From: Prostheceraeus crozeri
Taxonomy: Eukaryota > Platyhelminthes > Polycladida > Euryleptidae
Reading direction: 5' to 3'
DNA: 64,000 bases
Assembly: GCA_907163375.1 (NCBI GenBank)
Contig: CAJQUW010012931.1
Location: 80,034 to 144,033 of the forward strand
The translations under genes were made by a program, and so were the position numbers. Of this stretch, positions 1 through 11,547 are shown piece by piece; the first letter of the stretch is position 1, and each line of letters starts with the position of its first letter. The notes under the pieces were generated by a model. The model did no database searches. It was not told the origin of the DNA and saw nothing but the letters and a program-made list of their open reading frames with translations.

Positions 1-286
1 AATGTGGGTAAAAAATACCTTTCAAAAACTGAACTGGAAAAACTGATTATGACTGGAAGTAAACCAGCGTGTTTCCGGACGATGATTAAGGATCATAAAA
101 CAAAAGATGAAACGGGTTTTCCTCTAAGTCCGATAGCCGCAGTTAACAATACACCCACTGAAAAGCTAGATTGGTACAAGCAATATTTTGACGCAATTGG
201 TTCAGTTTGTAAACAGTAACGTGAAAAACCCTGAAGAAGTCATTTTTGACCTAAAAGATAAAAAACTGAATGTGAGAGATAAGATC
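1..286 (+). mobile_element. Penelope-like element, 5' part of reverse transcriptase (split by a LINE)
   Basis: The window opens inside a Penelope-like retroelement. The reading from position 4 carries the family's N-terminal RT block, including MIKDHK and PLSPIAAVNN. The frame shifts near the end of the 4-219 ORF, and the RT reading goes on to about 286, where a LINE interrupts it. The same element resumes at 3383 with the next RT block (SLDVVGLYT-like). Penelope-like elements encode an RT related to telomerase plus a C-terminal GIY-YIG endonuclease, and both are found here across the two halves. The copy is inactive: it is split, shifted and carries a stop further on. Confidence 0.8.
280..286 (+). 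repeat. Candidate target-site duplication, left copy (TAAGATC)
   Basis: TAAGATC is present here and again at 3376-3382, flanking the LINE. Removing the LINE and one copy would leave the Penelope-like RT reading continuous, which supports a true duplication. The right copy abuts a TTATTA run, so its first base or two could be chance. Confidence 0.55.
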
Positions 287-302
287 AGATAAGTGTCAGA
301 GG

Positions 303-640
303 ATGTTCTCTTGTGCAGGCATTGATGGTGACCCTATTGTCAGTGCTACACGTGTGGGAAAGAAAAAAGGCGAGAGGCTGGTCAAGATTGCATGCAAAGA
401 CACTCGTACGAAATATGAAGTCTTGCGAAGTCTTGAAGAAGCGAAGAATTTACGTCGGGAGGAAGAATTCAAAAGGTTTTCTTAAATCCAGACCGAACCT
501 TTATTCAGCAGAGCTTGATGAAAGAACTGCAGACTGAATGCAAGCGGATGCGTGATGCTGGTGAAGATGTGGTTGTGTTCAAAGAGCAAGTTGTGAAGCG
601 TTGTGAAATTTCAAATTTTCGAAATCGATCTTAACCCGTA
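303..640 (+). pseudogene. LINE ORF1 C-terminal remnant
   Basis: Two overlapping short frames encode a basic, helix-rich peptide with SATRVGKKKGER and EVLRSLEEAKNLRR, followed by a downstream piece rich in Lys, Arg and Glu. This resembles the C-terminal domain of LINE ORF1 proteins that bind nucleic acid. The start is lost by 5' truncation and the frame shifts around 480-540. Confidence 0.55.
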
Positions 641-654
641 GGGAAAGTCAGCGT

Positions 655-1352
655 CTATACCCATCTCTGTTCCTCTCAAATGTGCAATCCTTGCAGCCAA
701 AACACGATGAACTGTGCGCATTTGCTTCTGCAAACCTGGTGTAATTGCTCTTACTGAGACCTGGCTGTCCGATTGTGTTTCTACTGCTCAAATTTCACTA
801 CCACAATATTCAGAACCAATTCGATATGATCGAGAAGGCAAGCGAGGTGGTGGTGTTTGCGCCTACGTTCGCTCTAATACCAGGATGGAGGAAGTAGACA
901 TTGATGAAGAGCATCCAGACTGCATGGAGTGTATTTGGTTGCATTTGCTGTCAAGCAAGCTTGTGCTTTTACTGGCGTATGTTCCCGCGAATCTCAGGAC
1001 TTCGCAATATGAAAGCATAATTTCCTATATTATTCGAAATGCCGATAACATCTTAGAAAAATGTCATGAGAGCAAACTTGTCATAATGGGTGATTTGAAC
1101 AAGCTACCTTGTAGCTCTTTTAAAGAGGTCCTTGGTTTGAAACAAGTGGTCAAATCTCCAATGCGTGGCCAATCAGTGCTAGACAAGATCTTTCTTGACT
1201 CGGAATTGATATGCTTCTATTCGCCTGCAAAAGTATGCTCGAATATCGGAAATGCTGACCACAAAGGCGTGTTTCTCAAACCCTCTGTTGATGTGTCTAT
1301 TGACTCCATTCAAAGACGGAGAGTTTTAGACTTTCGTCGCAGCCACGTCTAA
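655..1352 (+). pseudogene. LINE endonuclease (EEP) domain
   Basis: The long frame 714-1352 encodes the endonuclease/exonuclease/phosphatase fold that nicks target DNA. Motifs seen are ALTETWL near the start, GGGVCAYVR and IMGDLNKLPC. The N-terminal strand reads in another frame from about 661 (SLFLSNVQSL), so there is a frameshift near 714. The stop at 1352 separates it from the RT, which lies in the same polypeptide in intact relatives. Confidence 0.75.
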
Positions 1353-1367
1353 TCATTTAAAGCAAAG

Positions 1368-3239
1368 TTGAACGCTTTTGACTGGACAAGCTTTTACAGA
1401 TCACACGAGGATACTCAAGAGAAATGCAATACATTCTATGATGTCATAAATAATGCATTGGGTGAAATTCCGGTTTCAGAAGTTGAAATGACTCCACGAG
1501 ATAAACCTTGGGTCACACCTATACTAAAGAACCTGATAAATTTGAAGCACATGGCATATCGCGACCAGAACTTTGAACTGTATCATCATTATAAAGCCAA
1601 GGTCACGGACGAAATAAAAAATGCAAAATTAATTTGGTCGAATAAGATGAAGAAGTCGAAGAAGGGAATTTGGAAGGTTGTAGATAGTGTTCTTCTGAAA
1701 TCCTGCGGAAAGCAAAGCGACCTGAAATCAATCACGGACAACTTCAGCTCATTAGAAGACGCTGCAGCTGCTATTAATACTCACTTTCAGAGCTTCTTTG
1801 GATCCCAGTCAGACTGGACTCAGATTCAAAGTCACATCAACAATGAACATTGTAATTGGGTACCATTAATTGATCAAGGTATTGTGCTTCAAGAGATTCA
1901 AAATTTGAATGTAAACAAATCAGCTGGCAGTGATGATTTACCCCCACGCCTTTTGAGAGAATGTGAACATGAAATTTCTGGCCCTCTTACGCACATCATT
2001 AACCTATCAATACAATCCCAAACAGTGCCGGAGCAGTGGAAGGTGGCAAATGTGGTGCCGGTACCAAAGGTAAAGAATGCAACCGTCGATGACCTGAGAC
2101 CTATATCCCTTCTACCTGTGATGAGCAAAATCCTTGAATCATCAGTTTTGAAATCAGTAAAAACCTCACTCTTGGGGTGTTATGGAAAGGAACAATTTGG
2201 CTTCAGACCAGCTGCATCTACTCTTCATGCTCAAATTTATATCCAGGAATTTGTTACTCGCAGCATGGATTTATTAAACACTTCAGGTGTTATGCTCATT
2301 TCTTTTGACATGAGTAAAGCGTTCGATAGACTTTGTCATGCTTCCCTTATGCACTCTATGATTAAACATGATCTCCCTCCCAATTTTGTATTGTGGCTGT
2401 GTAACTATCTTCAAGACAGAACTCAGCGTGTTTGTTTAAATGGATACGCAAGTAGTCCTCTAATCGATGTATGCTCCGGTGTGCAACAAGGTTCAATATT
2501 AGGGCCTTATCTATTTGCCGCACATGTCGGGTCCTTGCGGGCCTTTTCATCATGCGCCTGTATCGTGAAGTATGCACACAACATTGTTGTGTTGCTTCCT
2601 TTTGTCAAAAAAGACAATTTGAGTGAAATGTTGAGCAGAGAGATGCAGAACATGTCAGGTTGGTGTTCTTCAAACGGCTTGCTGCTAAATCAGTCCAAGA
2701 CCAAAATAATGATTTTCTCTTGCACTGCCCCCAAGCCATTCATCTCATCAGACTTTGTGGTTTGCAGTACATTAAAGATTCTTGGTGTTACTTTTCAAGA
2801 TGACCTCAGATGGGATGAACATGTTGAAAGAATTTGCAAGATGGCTGCACGCAGAGTAAATGCTCTACGTATCTTGAAGAAGATTTTATCAAAAAAAGAT
2901 CTTATAACTGTGTACAAGATGTATATTTTTGGAATCCTAGAGTATAACGCTCCCCTGTTTGTTGGTATGTCAGCCAAAGAAAGCAAAAAGTTGGAAGCTA
3001 TCCGAAAAAGATCGCATGCAATAACTTGTGGCAAAGGCTGTCCTTGTGACTTGTTCGTGCCTCTATCTCAACAAAGAGAGACGAGAGCACTGAATACATT
3101 CAAAACTCTGATGAGTCCAAACAGTGTATTGAACTTTCTTTCGCCAGATCAGATGACTTACTCCAACCATTTGCGACTACCCATGATCAAAACTCGACGA
3201 AGAGCAGCTTCATTTATTCCTTTTTGTACTGTGATGTAG
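1368..3239 (+). pseudogene. LINE reverse transcriptase, catalytic box mutated
   Basis: A 623-residue frame carries RT blocks in order: VVPVPKV, LRPISLLPVMSKI, QFGFRP, FDMSKAFDRL (motif A), GVQQGSILGP (motif B) and a thumb region ending near CTVM. The usual YADD box reads YAHN, so two catalytic aspartates are replaced and the enzyme should be dead. It belongs with the endonuclease just upstream. Confidence 0.8.
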
Positions 3240-3375
3240 CCTATAACAAGTTTTTAACAAGAATGTGAATTTTATGTGCTTACTTGTATTTTGATCTACA
3301 TGCATATTTTAGTATTACTCTGTTGCCATGAACGATTTTCAATCATTTCGAATAAAGACGCCTTATTATTATTAT

Positions 3376-3382
3376 TAAGATC
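3376..3382 (+). repeat. Candidate target-site duplication, right copy (TAAGATC)
   Basis: This is the second copy of the 7-bp word at 280-286. It directly follows the LINE's TTATTA tail. Confidence 0.5.
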
Positions 3383-4631
3383 TTTATTTCGTTGGATGTT
3401 GTAGGTCTATACCTATGGCATACAAGTCGTTACTGAATTTGCTTCGCGTCATTGGGATCAAATACATAATTGTAATTTGACTGTGAAAGATTTGGAAAAA
3501 TGTTTAACGTTCATAACCTATAATTATGAAATAAGCTTCGCTGAGAAAACATACTTGTAAATCCGTGGCTTCCCTATGGGTAGTCATTTTGCACCTCCTT
3601 TTGCCATCATATCCATGGATAAAATCGAAAATGAAGCTTTGAATGTATTGAAAAGTGAATACAATATTGTGCCTAAAGTTTACCTGAGATACATCGATGA
3701 TATCTTAATGGGACTTTTTGAACGTAATGATAGTCTCTTCCAGAGAATTCTGGCTATTTTTAATAATGTAAACGATAACATTAAATTTACCATCGATGTA
3801 CCTGAGGTGGACAAATCTCTAAATGTTTTGGACCTCTCAATATAAGTAGAAAATGAAAATATAAAGTATTCGTGGTATACTAAAGAAGCTCATTCGAGTA
3901 TCACTTTGAACAGAGAAAGTTGGCTTCCGAGACATGTAAAAAGTAACTTCATCATTAATACTGTAAAACAGGTGAATGATAAATGTTCTGACATGGATAA
4001 TAAAAATGAGGCCTTTCAAAAATTGGATAAAAGATTCCAGGAAAATGGTTACAAAAATGTCCACAGCAATCGCGTTGTGAAATGTAAAGACAAGAAAATA
4101 AGTAAATCGACAAAAAAAGATAAAAGTACATACTTGAAATTAGATTATATCAACGATAAATGCACTAAGAAAATCACTAAAATTGTTAATAAGCACAACT
4201 TTCCGATACAAATTATCAATAAACCAGCTAAATATCTCAATTGTCAAAGTCTCGATTGCAAATATAAGAGAAATAAACATGTAAATTGTACTATTTGCGA
4301 ACATATGCCAGATGACTACATGTATGAAGACAAATTTATTGTTTACTCTTTTGTCTGTAGGTTCTGCAACAAGAAATACATTGGTCAAACTTGCAGACAA
4401 TTCCAAGCTAGATATCGCGAACATGAATATAGTCTGAGAATGAATAATGACAATAGTGCCCTGTCTGATCATTCTAAGAATGATCACAATAATTCTTTGA
4501 CAATCAACGATTTTCAGGTAGAGATATTGACACATTGTAAAACGCCTGTTGAGACTAGAATCGCTGAAGCCCAAATGATTGATATTCACCGACCTGATCT
4601 CAACAGAAAGTATGAAATAACCCGTTGGTAG
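3383..4631 (+). pseudogene. Penelope-like element: RT C-part and GIY-YIG endonuclease
   Basis: This continues the element from 1-286. The RT blocks include GFPMGSHFAPPFA and the catalytic YIDDILMG (3576-3845). An in-frame stop at about 3843 is followed by a second frame (3906-4631) with the SWLPRHVK linker, a cysteine-containing zinc-knuckle-like stretch (CKYKRNKHVNCTIC) and a GIY-YIG nuclease with KKYIGQTCR, a catalytic-type Arg and the downstream Glu region (ETRIAEAQ). The DD pair and GIY-YIG core are preserved, but the stop and the LINE insertion make the copy non-autonomous. Confidence 0.85.
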
Positions 4632-4671
4632 TGAAGTAGTCCACTCTCATGATTTTAATGGTTAATTTTAC

Positions 4672-4714
4672 AACGCTCAGACGATGCGAGTGGTCTCGCG
4701 AAAGCTCAGCGTTC
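4672..4714 (+). other. Hammerhead-like fold at the Penelope-like 3' end (weak)
   Basis: Forty bases after the GIY-YIG stop, a six-base outer stem (AACGCT/AGCGTT) encloses CAGACGA, a perfect 5-bp stem (GCGAG/CTCGC) and GAAA. This mimics a hammerhead core, which Penelope-like elements are known to carry in their terminal repeats. The second core base is A instead of U, and a good cleavage triplet is not evident. Confidence 0.25.
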
Positions 4715-5070
4715 ACCATGCTTTTGTTTTCTGGGCCATCATCTGTTGGCTACAGGGACGGAACAATATAAAAGATAACCAGCAGCTAATAATTTTTTTC
4801 AAGGGAGATTTACCAAACGAGTTGGAACTCATAAAAACATAAAACGTTTATTTATGGCCACCGTAATCACGTTAGAGATCCAAGGTTTTTCACGTGTAGT
4901 TCGTTTCAGATTTTGGTGAAGCTACATCCACTTTCTGTGGTACATAGTCAAAAAGCATATCCTTGGTATTATTATTCAAACTAGAGCCATTAGGAAAATA
5001 GAGCAAAACTCTACTTTTCTCATACTAGAGGAAATAAGGCAAAATTAATTGCTCAAAATTCTGAGTATCA

Positions 5071-6050
5071 TCATTTCAATTCACAGAGAGAACCGTCACT
5101 GAACACCATTGAGGATATAAATGAATTCTTTACCCAACAACAAAGTCCCCCACCAGATTTACCAGTAGTTCGATCAGCTCGACGAATGATATAGTTGCTC
5201 ATAGCAAGTAATCCGTCGCAAACAGTACCGCCGAGCCATGTCTCGATAACACAAACAATCAGGAGTTTTAGTATAAAGGAACATTGAAATTTCATCCAAT
5301 TTATGAAACACGGATCTCAAATTAAGCAAACACATCGATGGTAGGAAATACTGCTTTGCATGTCAAGCAGATCTGCTAACAATCTTTCCATTTCGAATCA
5401 CGACATTTTTGCCATTTTCTCTCCAGAATCTTAGTGTATCTTTGAACATTTTGTCTTCTTCCAGCTGAGATCTGGTTTAATCGTGAGAAAAAATATATTG
5501 CCTATCCTGGTGTGATTTCTTTCATTGAATGATTTTAGTTTCCATGCGTTATGAAGGCATTGAAGTTTTTCCTCGAATGATCGGAAACGAAATTTTATTG
5601 GTCTGATTTTTATTGTTTCGCTTACCAAGTCGACGTCCAGTGAGTACACTGTCCTTTAAAACAGACGAAGTATCAAGAACAGAATTAGTATTGTCCTCAC
5701 AATTATTATCATCATTTAAAGTGATAGATTCTTCGATTCCAAATATGATCGAATTGCTCTTGACATGAAGTATCTTTCTACAAAGAATACATGCAATGTG
5801 GTCACCATTGATACTCGTGTTGCAAGCACTACAAATTTTATCAAACTATATGTAACTGTTCCTCCTTGAACCAACCCATTGTTTGCTGAAATATTGAAGT
5901 TATCGATGAAATGACACAATGCAGAGACAAAAGTAAACCAGCAGTAAACACTATCCATAAAAGTTGAGTGCAAATGAGGTTTGAGATCAAATTGCTCAAA
6001 AATAGTGAGGAATGAGATCAAACTGAAACCTCAACGATGATCAAAGCACA
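5071..6050 (-). pseudogene. LINE ORF1 and start of endonuclease, remnant
   Basis: Reading on the minus strand from 6021 downward, broken frames encode a cysteine/histidine-rich PHD-like segment (5716-6021), then an ORF1 C-terminal piece (5431-5649) with IRPIKFRFRSFEEKLQCL, then the start of an endonuclease (5071-5295) with VCVIETWLGG and GKSGGGLCCWV. The order matches a LINE whose ORF1 begins with a PHD finger. Frames are interrupted several times and the RT is absent. Confidence 0.6.
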
Positions 6051-6554
6051 CATAGTTACCATAGGATATGAAATTCGAGGAAGTAATATCCGGTGAAATC
6101 AATGAAACATCAATATTCTTCAGGTGACAGAGAGATAAGTCCAGCTCGCACGACGATCTTTTTTCAGAACGTCATTTTTTAAAACCTAAAACATCTGTGG
6201 TGCATGCACTTTGATTTTAAGATATTTTTAATAAGGCTACACGTCCATAAATCCTTGACATGTGTCAAGTGATCTGATCCACATACATCTTCATGATAAA
6301 TCTTAGCAACAATTTGGATACTATAGGGCTTCTGCCTAGACCTAGAAACTTTGAATGAAAATGGAACTAAGGATGATACCAGAAATGAAAATATACTCAT
6401 GTCATTCACTCTTACAGCATGTGGGTGAAAAATGGTGTGGGTCAGTTGGGTCGTGAATGTTTTCGTGAAATGTCGGTGGGTCACATATGCCGTGGGTTGA
6501 TCCATTTCCAACTCTTTATTCTGGACAGATCTGTCACAGTGGTCCGCACACCCT

Positions 6555-6770
6555 CCAGTTGCTAGCTGCCTCGCCAAGAAAGGATTCAACTCAACCGCCT
6601 CCGAACCGGTGTAGGGCGTTTCCGGGTCACCCTGGAAAGATGGGGCATCGTCAGCTCAGCGCAGTGCACCTGCCCCACTGGTCAACAAACCCATGTCACG
6701 TACTGCCTAACTGACCTGAAGCCACGCTGCAGCCTCAGCGATGTGGAGAACCCAAACTGCGGACATATTT
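6555..6770 (+). pseudogene. LINE 3' coding tail fragment
   Basis: One forward frame reads RLNRLRTGVGRF, then RWGIVSSAQCTCPTG, and ends near PNCGH. This pattern (LNRLRTGxGRF followed by a CxC zinc-like end) is the C-terminal region of many LINE RT polyproteins. Only about 70 codons remain. Confidence 0.5.
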
Positions 6771-6956
6771 GAAAATCTTTTGACTTTCTATTATGGCTTC
6801 TTATATTCTGTTGACCTGAGTCAGAATCAAGCAGGATTCGTCGTATGACGTTATACATTGGATGTGATATCATTCGGGTTCAGGATCCACACCTCTTTCA
6901 ACGTCAACGGGATAGTGAATCACTTCACAATCAAACAAAATTAGCTGTGATTCTTT

Positions 6957-7230
6957 AAATTTTATTTACAAGCTCGCTTGCAAGGGCTGTGATCGGTTTT
7001 ACATAGGTCAATCAGGTGATACGCTTCGTCATAGAGTTACTGTCCACCGCCGACAAATTCGTGATCAAATATATTCGTTCCTCCCTGTGAGTAACCATAT
7101 TAGAAATTGTGCTAGTAAGATTTCTGTGCAATTTTCTATAACTCCCTTTTATAAAATGTCCATTGGTTCAACTAAATTGGATTGGGAGTATAAAGAAAAA
7201 CATTTATTAAGAAATTTCATCCTCCTATAA
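6957..7230 (+). pseudogene. Penelope-like GIY-YIG endonuclease fragment
   Basis: A forward reading without a recognisable start contains YKLACKGCDRFYIGQSGD, RVTVHRRQI and EYKEKHLL. The CxxCxRFYIGQS signature is the GIY-YIG nuclease of Penelope-like elements. It is a different lineage from the copy at 3.4-4.6 kb. The RT part is not present upstream. Confidence 0.65.
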
Positions 7231-8415
7231 ATGCTTCAAACTGTTAACGTTCAGATTTCATTAATTGAAATCTATGCATGCATGATTTCCATATTTTTAT
7301 TAGTTTGAATTTTCGTATTCAATGCATTTCATTTCGCCTTGAGGAGCCAACACAGTTGGCAGAAACATGTCGGCGACTCACTGAAGATCTCTGGTTTTTT
7401 TCTTTTTTCATATATTTTTTTGTGAAGGAGCCGAGCAAGCGGGCGACTACCGGCATTTGATCGATAAACTTAGGTAAATAAGCATGCATTTTTCCAGTCT
7501 TCAATAGTCTGACAATTCTGAAAGTCTGACTTCTGACAAATTACTTGCGTTTCTTTGTATTTTGAAGACAGTGATATACAAGTTGATTTGTCTTAAAACT
7601 TCTGCATTTTAGTATTCTAATAGCAAAGCATCTGAATCTAACTTGGAAAAAATAAATATTGGTCACAAGCCTGTCATTGCCTGTTGCTTGTGGCCTCCTG
7701 TCTACTATGGATTGCAATTATCGAGACATTCGGCCCGATTCTGGGATTATCGATTGAAAAAGAGTTCCAAAAATTGTATGCAGGATTTTTATTGATACAA
7801 AATGCAAGTCACTGTCAGATAATGTGTACCCGCACTATGAGCAGTTGAACTAAACAACAATCCGACATCCGACAATCCGAACATTTGGAGCTTCATTTTC
7901 TATTCGGATTGGATCAAACTGTTGAAAGTTTTAAACGCAAAGCGATGATCGCTTCCATTGGATTATCCACTTTGGCGATTTCGGCTCCATCCATGTGTTG
8001 CGCAATGAATGTCTTTTGATGTCAGTTTAATATACATTACATGTATGCTTGAACCCACATTTACTTCCTGCTTCACAAGGCGAGGCGTATGACTATTATT
8101 GTAAACGTATGACGAAAAATTAGATGTTGATTTAGATGACGAGGAATGTACATGTATTGTATACAACCATTTTGTATGAGCTTCGTTGTCGGTTTTTGTT
8201 TGCTGAGTTTTACATTGTATTTTATTGTTGCATGTGTTTTTATTTTTGTATTGAGTGCTTTATCACTTTTTTGCTACATGAATTTTTGTTATTGAGTGTT
8301 TTGTTATTCGGCTGGAGTTATTATAGGGAACAACGAAACAGCTGCTCTTATATCCCTGAGTTTTACCGGCCTCTCTCGAAAATTCATTAAGCAAACGACT
8401 ACGGTACCTAAGTTA
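7231..8415. other. Non-coding stretch after the Penelope-like fragment
   Basis: I see no gene here. A short region at 7340-7390 may be the degraded 3' tail of the Penelope-like element. Further exons of the glycosyltransferase would be expected here on the minus strand, but I could not find a convincing one. Confidence 0.5.
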
Positions 8416-8421
8416 ACTTAC
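8416..8421 (-). other. Splice donor of the glycosyltransferase exon
   Basis: The minus strand reads GAG|GTAAGT, a full consensus donor. It falls at the point where the protein similarity stops (after YWLE). Confidence 0.7.
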
Positions 8422-9081
8422 CTCCAACCAATATGAATTTCCCGGGCGTGAGTACATGAATGAATTTTGTATATGACCAATATCACTGTTGTCGACCCAA
8501 TGTCCATCCATTGCACCTAGAACTATGCTGGCATTTAACAGATGTTCAAAAGGTCTTACACATTCGGTATCAAGATCTGCGTAAATTCCACCATAGTGCA
8601 GCATATAAAAGTATCTTACAGCATCCACTCGCATTATGTTTTGAGGAAATGATTCATAGCGCTTTACGAACCATGGATAATATTTCTTGATGAAATTGAG
8701 GTTGTCGTGATCCGTCCATAATTTGTAAGTCCATTTTGGGTAGCACCTTTTCCAGCTGTCAGCCCACCTCTTCATTCTTTGGGAGGGCAAAGTCGATGTC
8801 TTCCATGACTGATGAATGATTGTCGTAATTCCACTTTTTGTTGCATTTCGTGGTATAAAAAAGTCATCGATGAAAACACTACTTGGCACTTTTACAGGAG
8901 GCATAGTTGGATGAGTAGTTTCAGTGTGCGAAATTATAACCTCAGCAGCAAAGCTCGTAGGTTTCGATCGCACTAAAAGTAATGAATTTCGAAAAGTAAA
9001 TAAAGATGCCACCACGAATGTTATACAAAAAATGCAAAATATAAAAGGCAACTTTCTTCCTTGAGCTCGCGCTGTATCCAT
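8422..9081 (-). CDS. GT32-type (DXD) glycosyltransferase, first coding exon
   Basis: This encodes about 220 residues of a type II Golgi-style glycosyltransferase: a short cytoplasmic N-terminus, a signal anchor at roughly residues 11-31, a stem, then the catalytic start. Family features are IIHQSWKT, WTDHDNLNFI, MRVDAVRYFYMLHYGG and the metal-binding ADLDTE (DXD). This matches the Gly_transf_sug/Och1-like family (GT32), which moves hexose from nucleotide sugars. The start is the first ATG (MDTARAQG); a longer frame begins at TTG. The exon ends after GGAG at 8422 with a consensus donor GTAAGT (8416-8421), so the C-terminal half must lie in later exons that I did not find. It is the only recognisable host gene in the window. 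Confidence 0.75.
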
Positions 9082-9102
9082 GAGAAATGCTATCTGCTGC
9101 AA

Positions 9103-10717
9103 AATCTATGAAGTTATGCTGAGACAGAAGGCAGTTGGTCACACCAGTGTGATGCATTGATTACATAAGTTTGTGATCCGAATTCGTGAATAACGAATGA
9201 TGAAGTAACGCAACTTTGCAATCATTGGAGGATGATTTGTGTTGCAACAAAATCGTATTGTAAGAGTTGTCAGCAGGCAGTAGCCACTCACTGCTAGCGT
9301 GTGTTGCCCTAAAAATAGATCGCTCTCTTCTCTCAATATTTTCTCATTCAACTTCTCGTGATTGTGACCTATCGCAGCGATATAGATTTTCTACCTGAAT
9401 GAGATAAAAATAAATGTAGCTCGGGGAAATTGTCCTGTATTATTTGAAGCATTGATAACTGTGTTGCCGGACATCGTTCCCATTTCAAATTAATATTTAA
9501 ACCATGATAATGTCGCTTTCCGGGTTGTATTTTATGCTTTTTTACATCTTCTTTTTAAATGAAAATCATCATCCTCTAGGAATCTCAGTTAACTACATAA
9601 AATAAACTAAGATTAAGCCTACTGTACAAAATATAACTGCAATGAATAGATTTGTAATGAACTTTGAAGAAAAGAAAAGATAATACATGCGAAACTACAG
9701 TATAGGTACTGAACTTGCTAGAATCGACCTACAACGTATCACCTGGAACTACTCCATGAAGAAAATGAAATAGGGAACTAGATTTGTTATAAATGGACAA
9801 GTTGGTGACCAACTGTTCATGAAATTTAATATACCTCTCAAGAGGACCGGTCTGTGTCCCATCATATCTAGCCTCAATTCGCAAACAACTATGCCAAGCG
9901 TAATCTGTACACTACGGAAGATGCTATCAATCACCTATTTCACTGCAGATGGAAAAGGAGATAATCATTCACGTTGTTACCTAACTTAATATATATAAAA
10001 TAAGCTGACCAAGCAATTATCAAAGTGTAGATCGCACTTGTAATTTAAAAAAAAGAAAAGGAAGGGTAATACATTCTGACAGATAAACTTCTGAAAATGA
10101 TTAGCGAAGTATGACTACTATGCAACATTGAAAGTGTAACAAAAGAAAAAAATAACAATAATAAGGAAAAAATTAAATGAATGAATAAAAAATAAAAAAG
10201 GAAATAAACAGCACAAATGAAAATCATTAAGCATAAATCAAAATCAAAAATAAATAAAATAAATAGTCACAAGAAACTATTGAAAATAAATGAGTAGACT
10301 GCAAAAAATGAGTGCAAGCGAATAATGTAATACATGCTGAAAATAAAAGGAAATTAGTCCTTAAAAGGACTGGTTTTGAGTTCCCTGTACCAGCTAGGAA
10401 GTCATCAGCAGGAACTCAGGTAGGATTCGTGTTTCGGCCCCAATTCCTGAACACTGAATCCCACCTGAGCGGGGCCCTGCACAGTAAAACAGTACAACTT
10501 CCACAAAGTCAAAAGTCGGGATAGTCAAAATCGATGTAAGTCAAAATCGGAAAAAAAAGAAAATCTGATTATTCGGTTAGCAGAAAACTGAACTTAGAAA
10601 ATTATCTCGCTGAATACAACCCAAATTTCAAAAACCTGTGTAAAATTCTTTGTGCCTATGTAAACATCTTTCTATATTATTGATTAAAGAATCTTGATTA
10701 TAGTCTCTAGCTACTAA
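9103..10717. other. Non-coding, AT-rich stretch
   Basis: I see no gene. 10040-10300 is A-rich low-complexity sequence with many AAATA and AAAGAA runs. A small perfect hairpin (AGTCCTT/AAGGACT) sits near 10352-10367. The short ORFs here have no recognisable content. Confidence 0.5.
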
Positions 10718-11547
10718 TTATCTAAAGGTCGAAGAAGCTTTTATCACGAAATCATCAAGGGATGAACAAATTCGACCATGTCTTATAAGTTGTTCGTTAA
10801 ATACCTCGCTACCCATTTTGTACGGGATTGTATTTTCTGGGAATGTTAGGAGTGTAACAGCAAAGTTAAAATCTATATACTTTATGATACACAGACGTTC
10901 GCAAACCATAATTATTCATTAGTCATGCTCAATTTAACATCTAGGTATTCAACCTCTTTTCTATTACTACCGCTTCTGCTCGCTTCCAAGCTACCAGGGT
11001 AAATATGCTTTATAATCTGATTAAAATGTTTATAATTTATTATACAAATGTCGTCGATGCATCTAGAAGTATTAGATGACAGTTTAGCCAGTCCCATCTT
11101 CCTATTTTTCAGTAAATTTTGCATATAAACAAATTCGCGATGTTGTAAAAACAGATCAGCTAAGAGAGGACTGCAATTCCCACCCATAGGAATGCCACTA
11201 GTCTGATGGAAAACTTGACTTCGATACGTTATAAAAAACATTTTTAAATATAAACTTAACTGCGGATTTGAATTTGTCCTTCGTAAAGGTTGTATAGCCG
11301 TTATATTTGGATCGTGATATGAAACTTTTATCATACCCAACGCATAAATATTTTTTATGTTATGATTGTCAAAAATCAAGTCAAGTAATTTAAAAATATG
11401 TTCTTTAGCTTCACGCTGGTCCAGGTTAGTATAAAGCGTAGAGAAACTAAACACTTGTGCACTTTTAACATTCAGACTTTGGACTTTATTATATATATTC
11501 TTGCGATTTCGGGATTTATTTTTTCGTGAATTTCTATATGATGTCAA
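10718..11547 (-). pseudogene. Penelope-like reverse transcriptase, remnant
   Basis: The minus-strand frame 10912-11547 has RT blocks FSTLYTNL, SGIPMGGNCSPLLADLFL and a catalytic RCIDDICI, followed by EYLDVKLS. A second frame (10718-10909) continues with the C-terminal NFAVTLLTF...IPYKMGSEVF and RHGRICSSLDDF, the usual end of the RT/linker. The GIY-YIG domain is missing and the frame is broken between the two ORFs. Confidence 0.75.

Larger units (their letters stand above)
287..3375 (+). mobile_element. LINE inserted into the Penelope-like element
   Basis: This is a non-LTR retrotransposon of about 3.1 kb, 5'-truncated within ORF1. It holds an ORF1 C-terminal remnant, an apurinic-type endonuclease, a reverse transcriptase, an AATAAA-containing tail and a 3' run of TTATTA. 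A 3' microsatellite and an endonuclease followed by RT in this order fit the CR1/L2/Jockey-like group; I cannot assign a clade. It is decayed: the reading frame is broken between endonuclease and RT, and the RT catalytic box is mutated. Confidence 0.8.

Noticed and set aside
4140-4589. 149-codon minus-strand ORF
   Set aside because: It is antisense to the clear GIY-YIG coding region and has no recognisable content.
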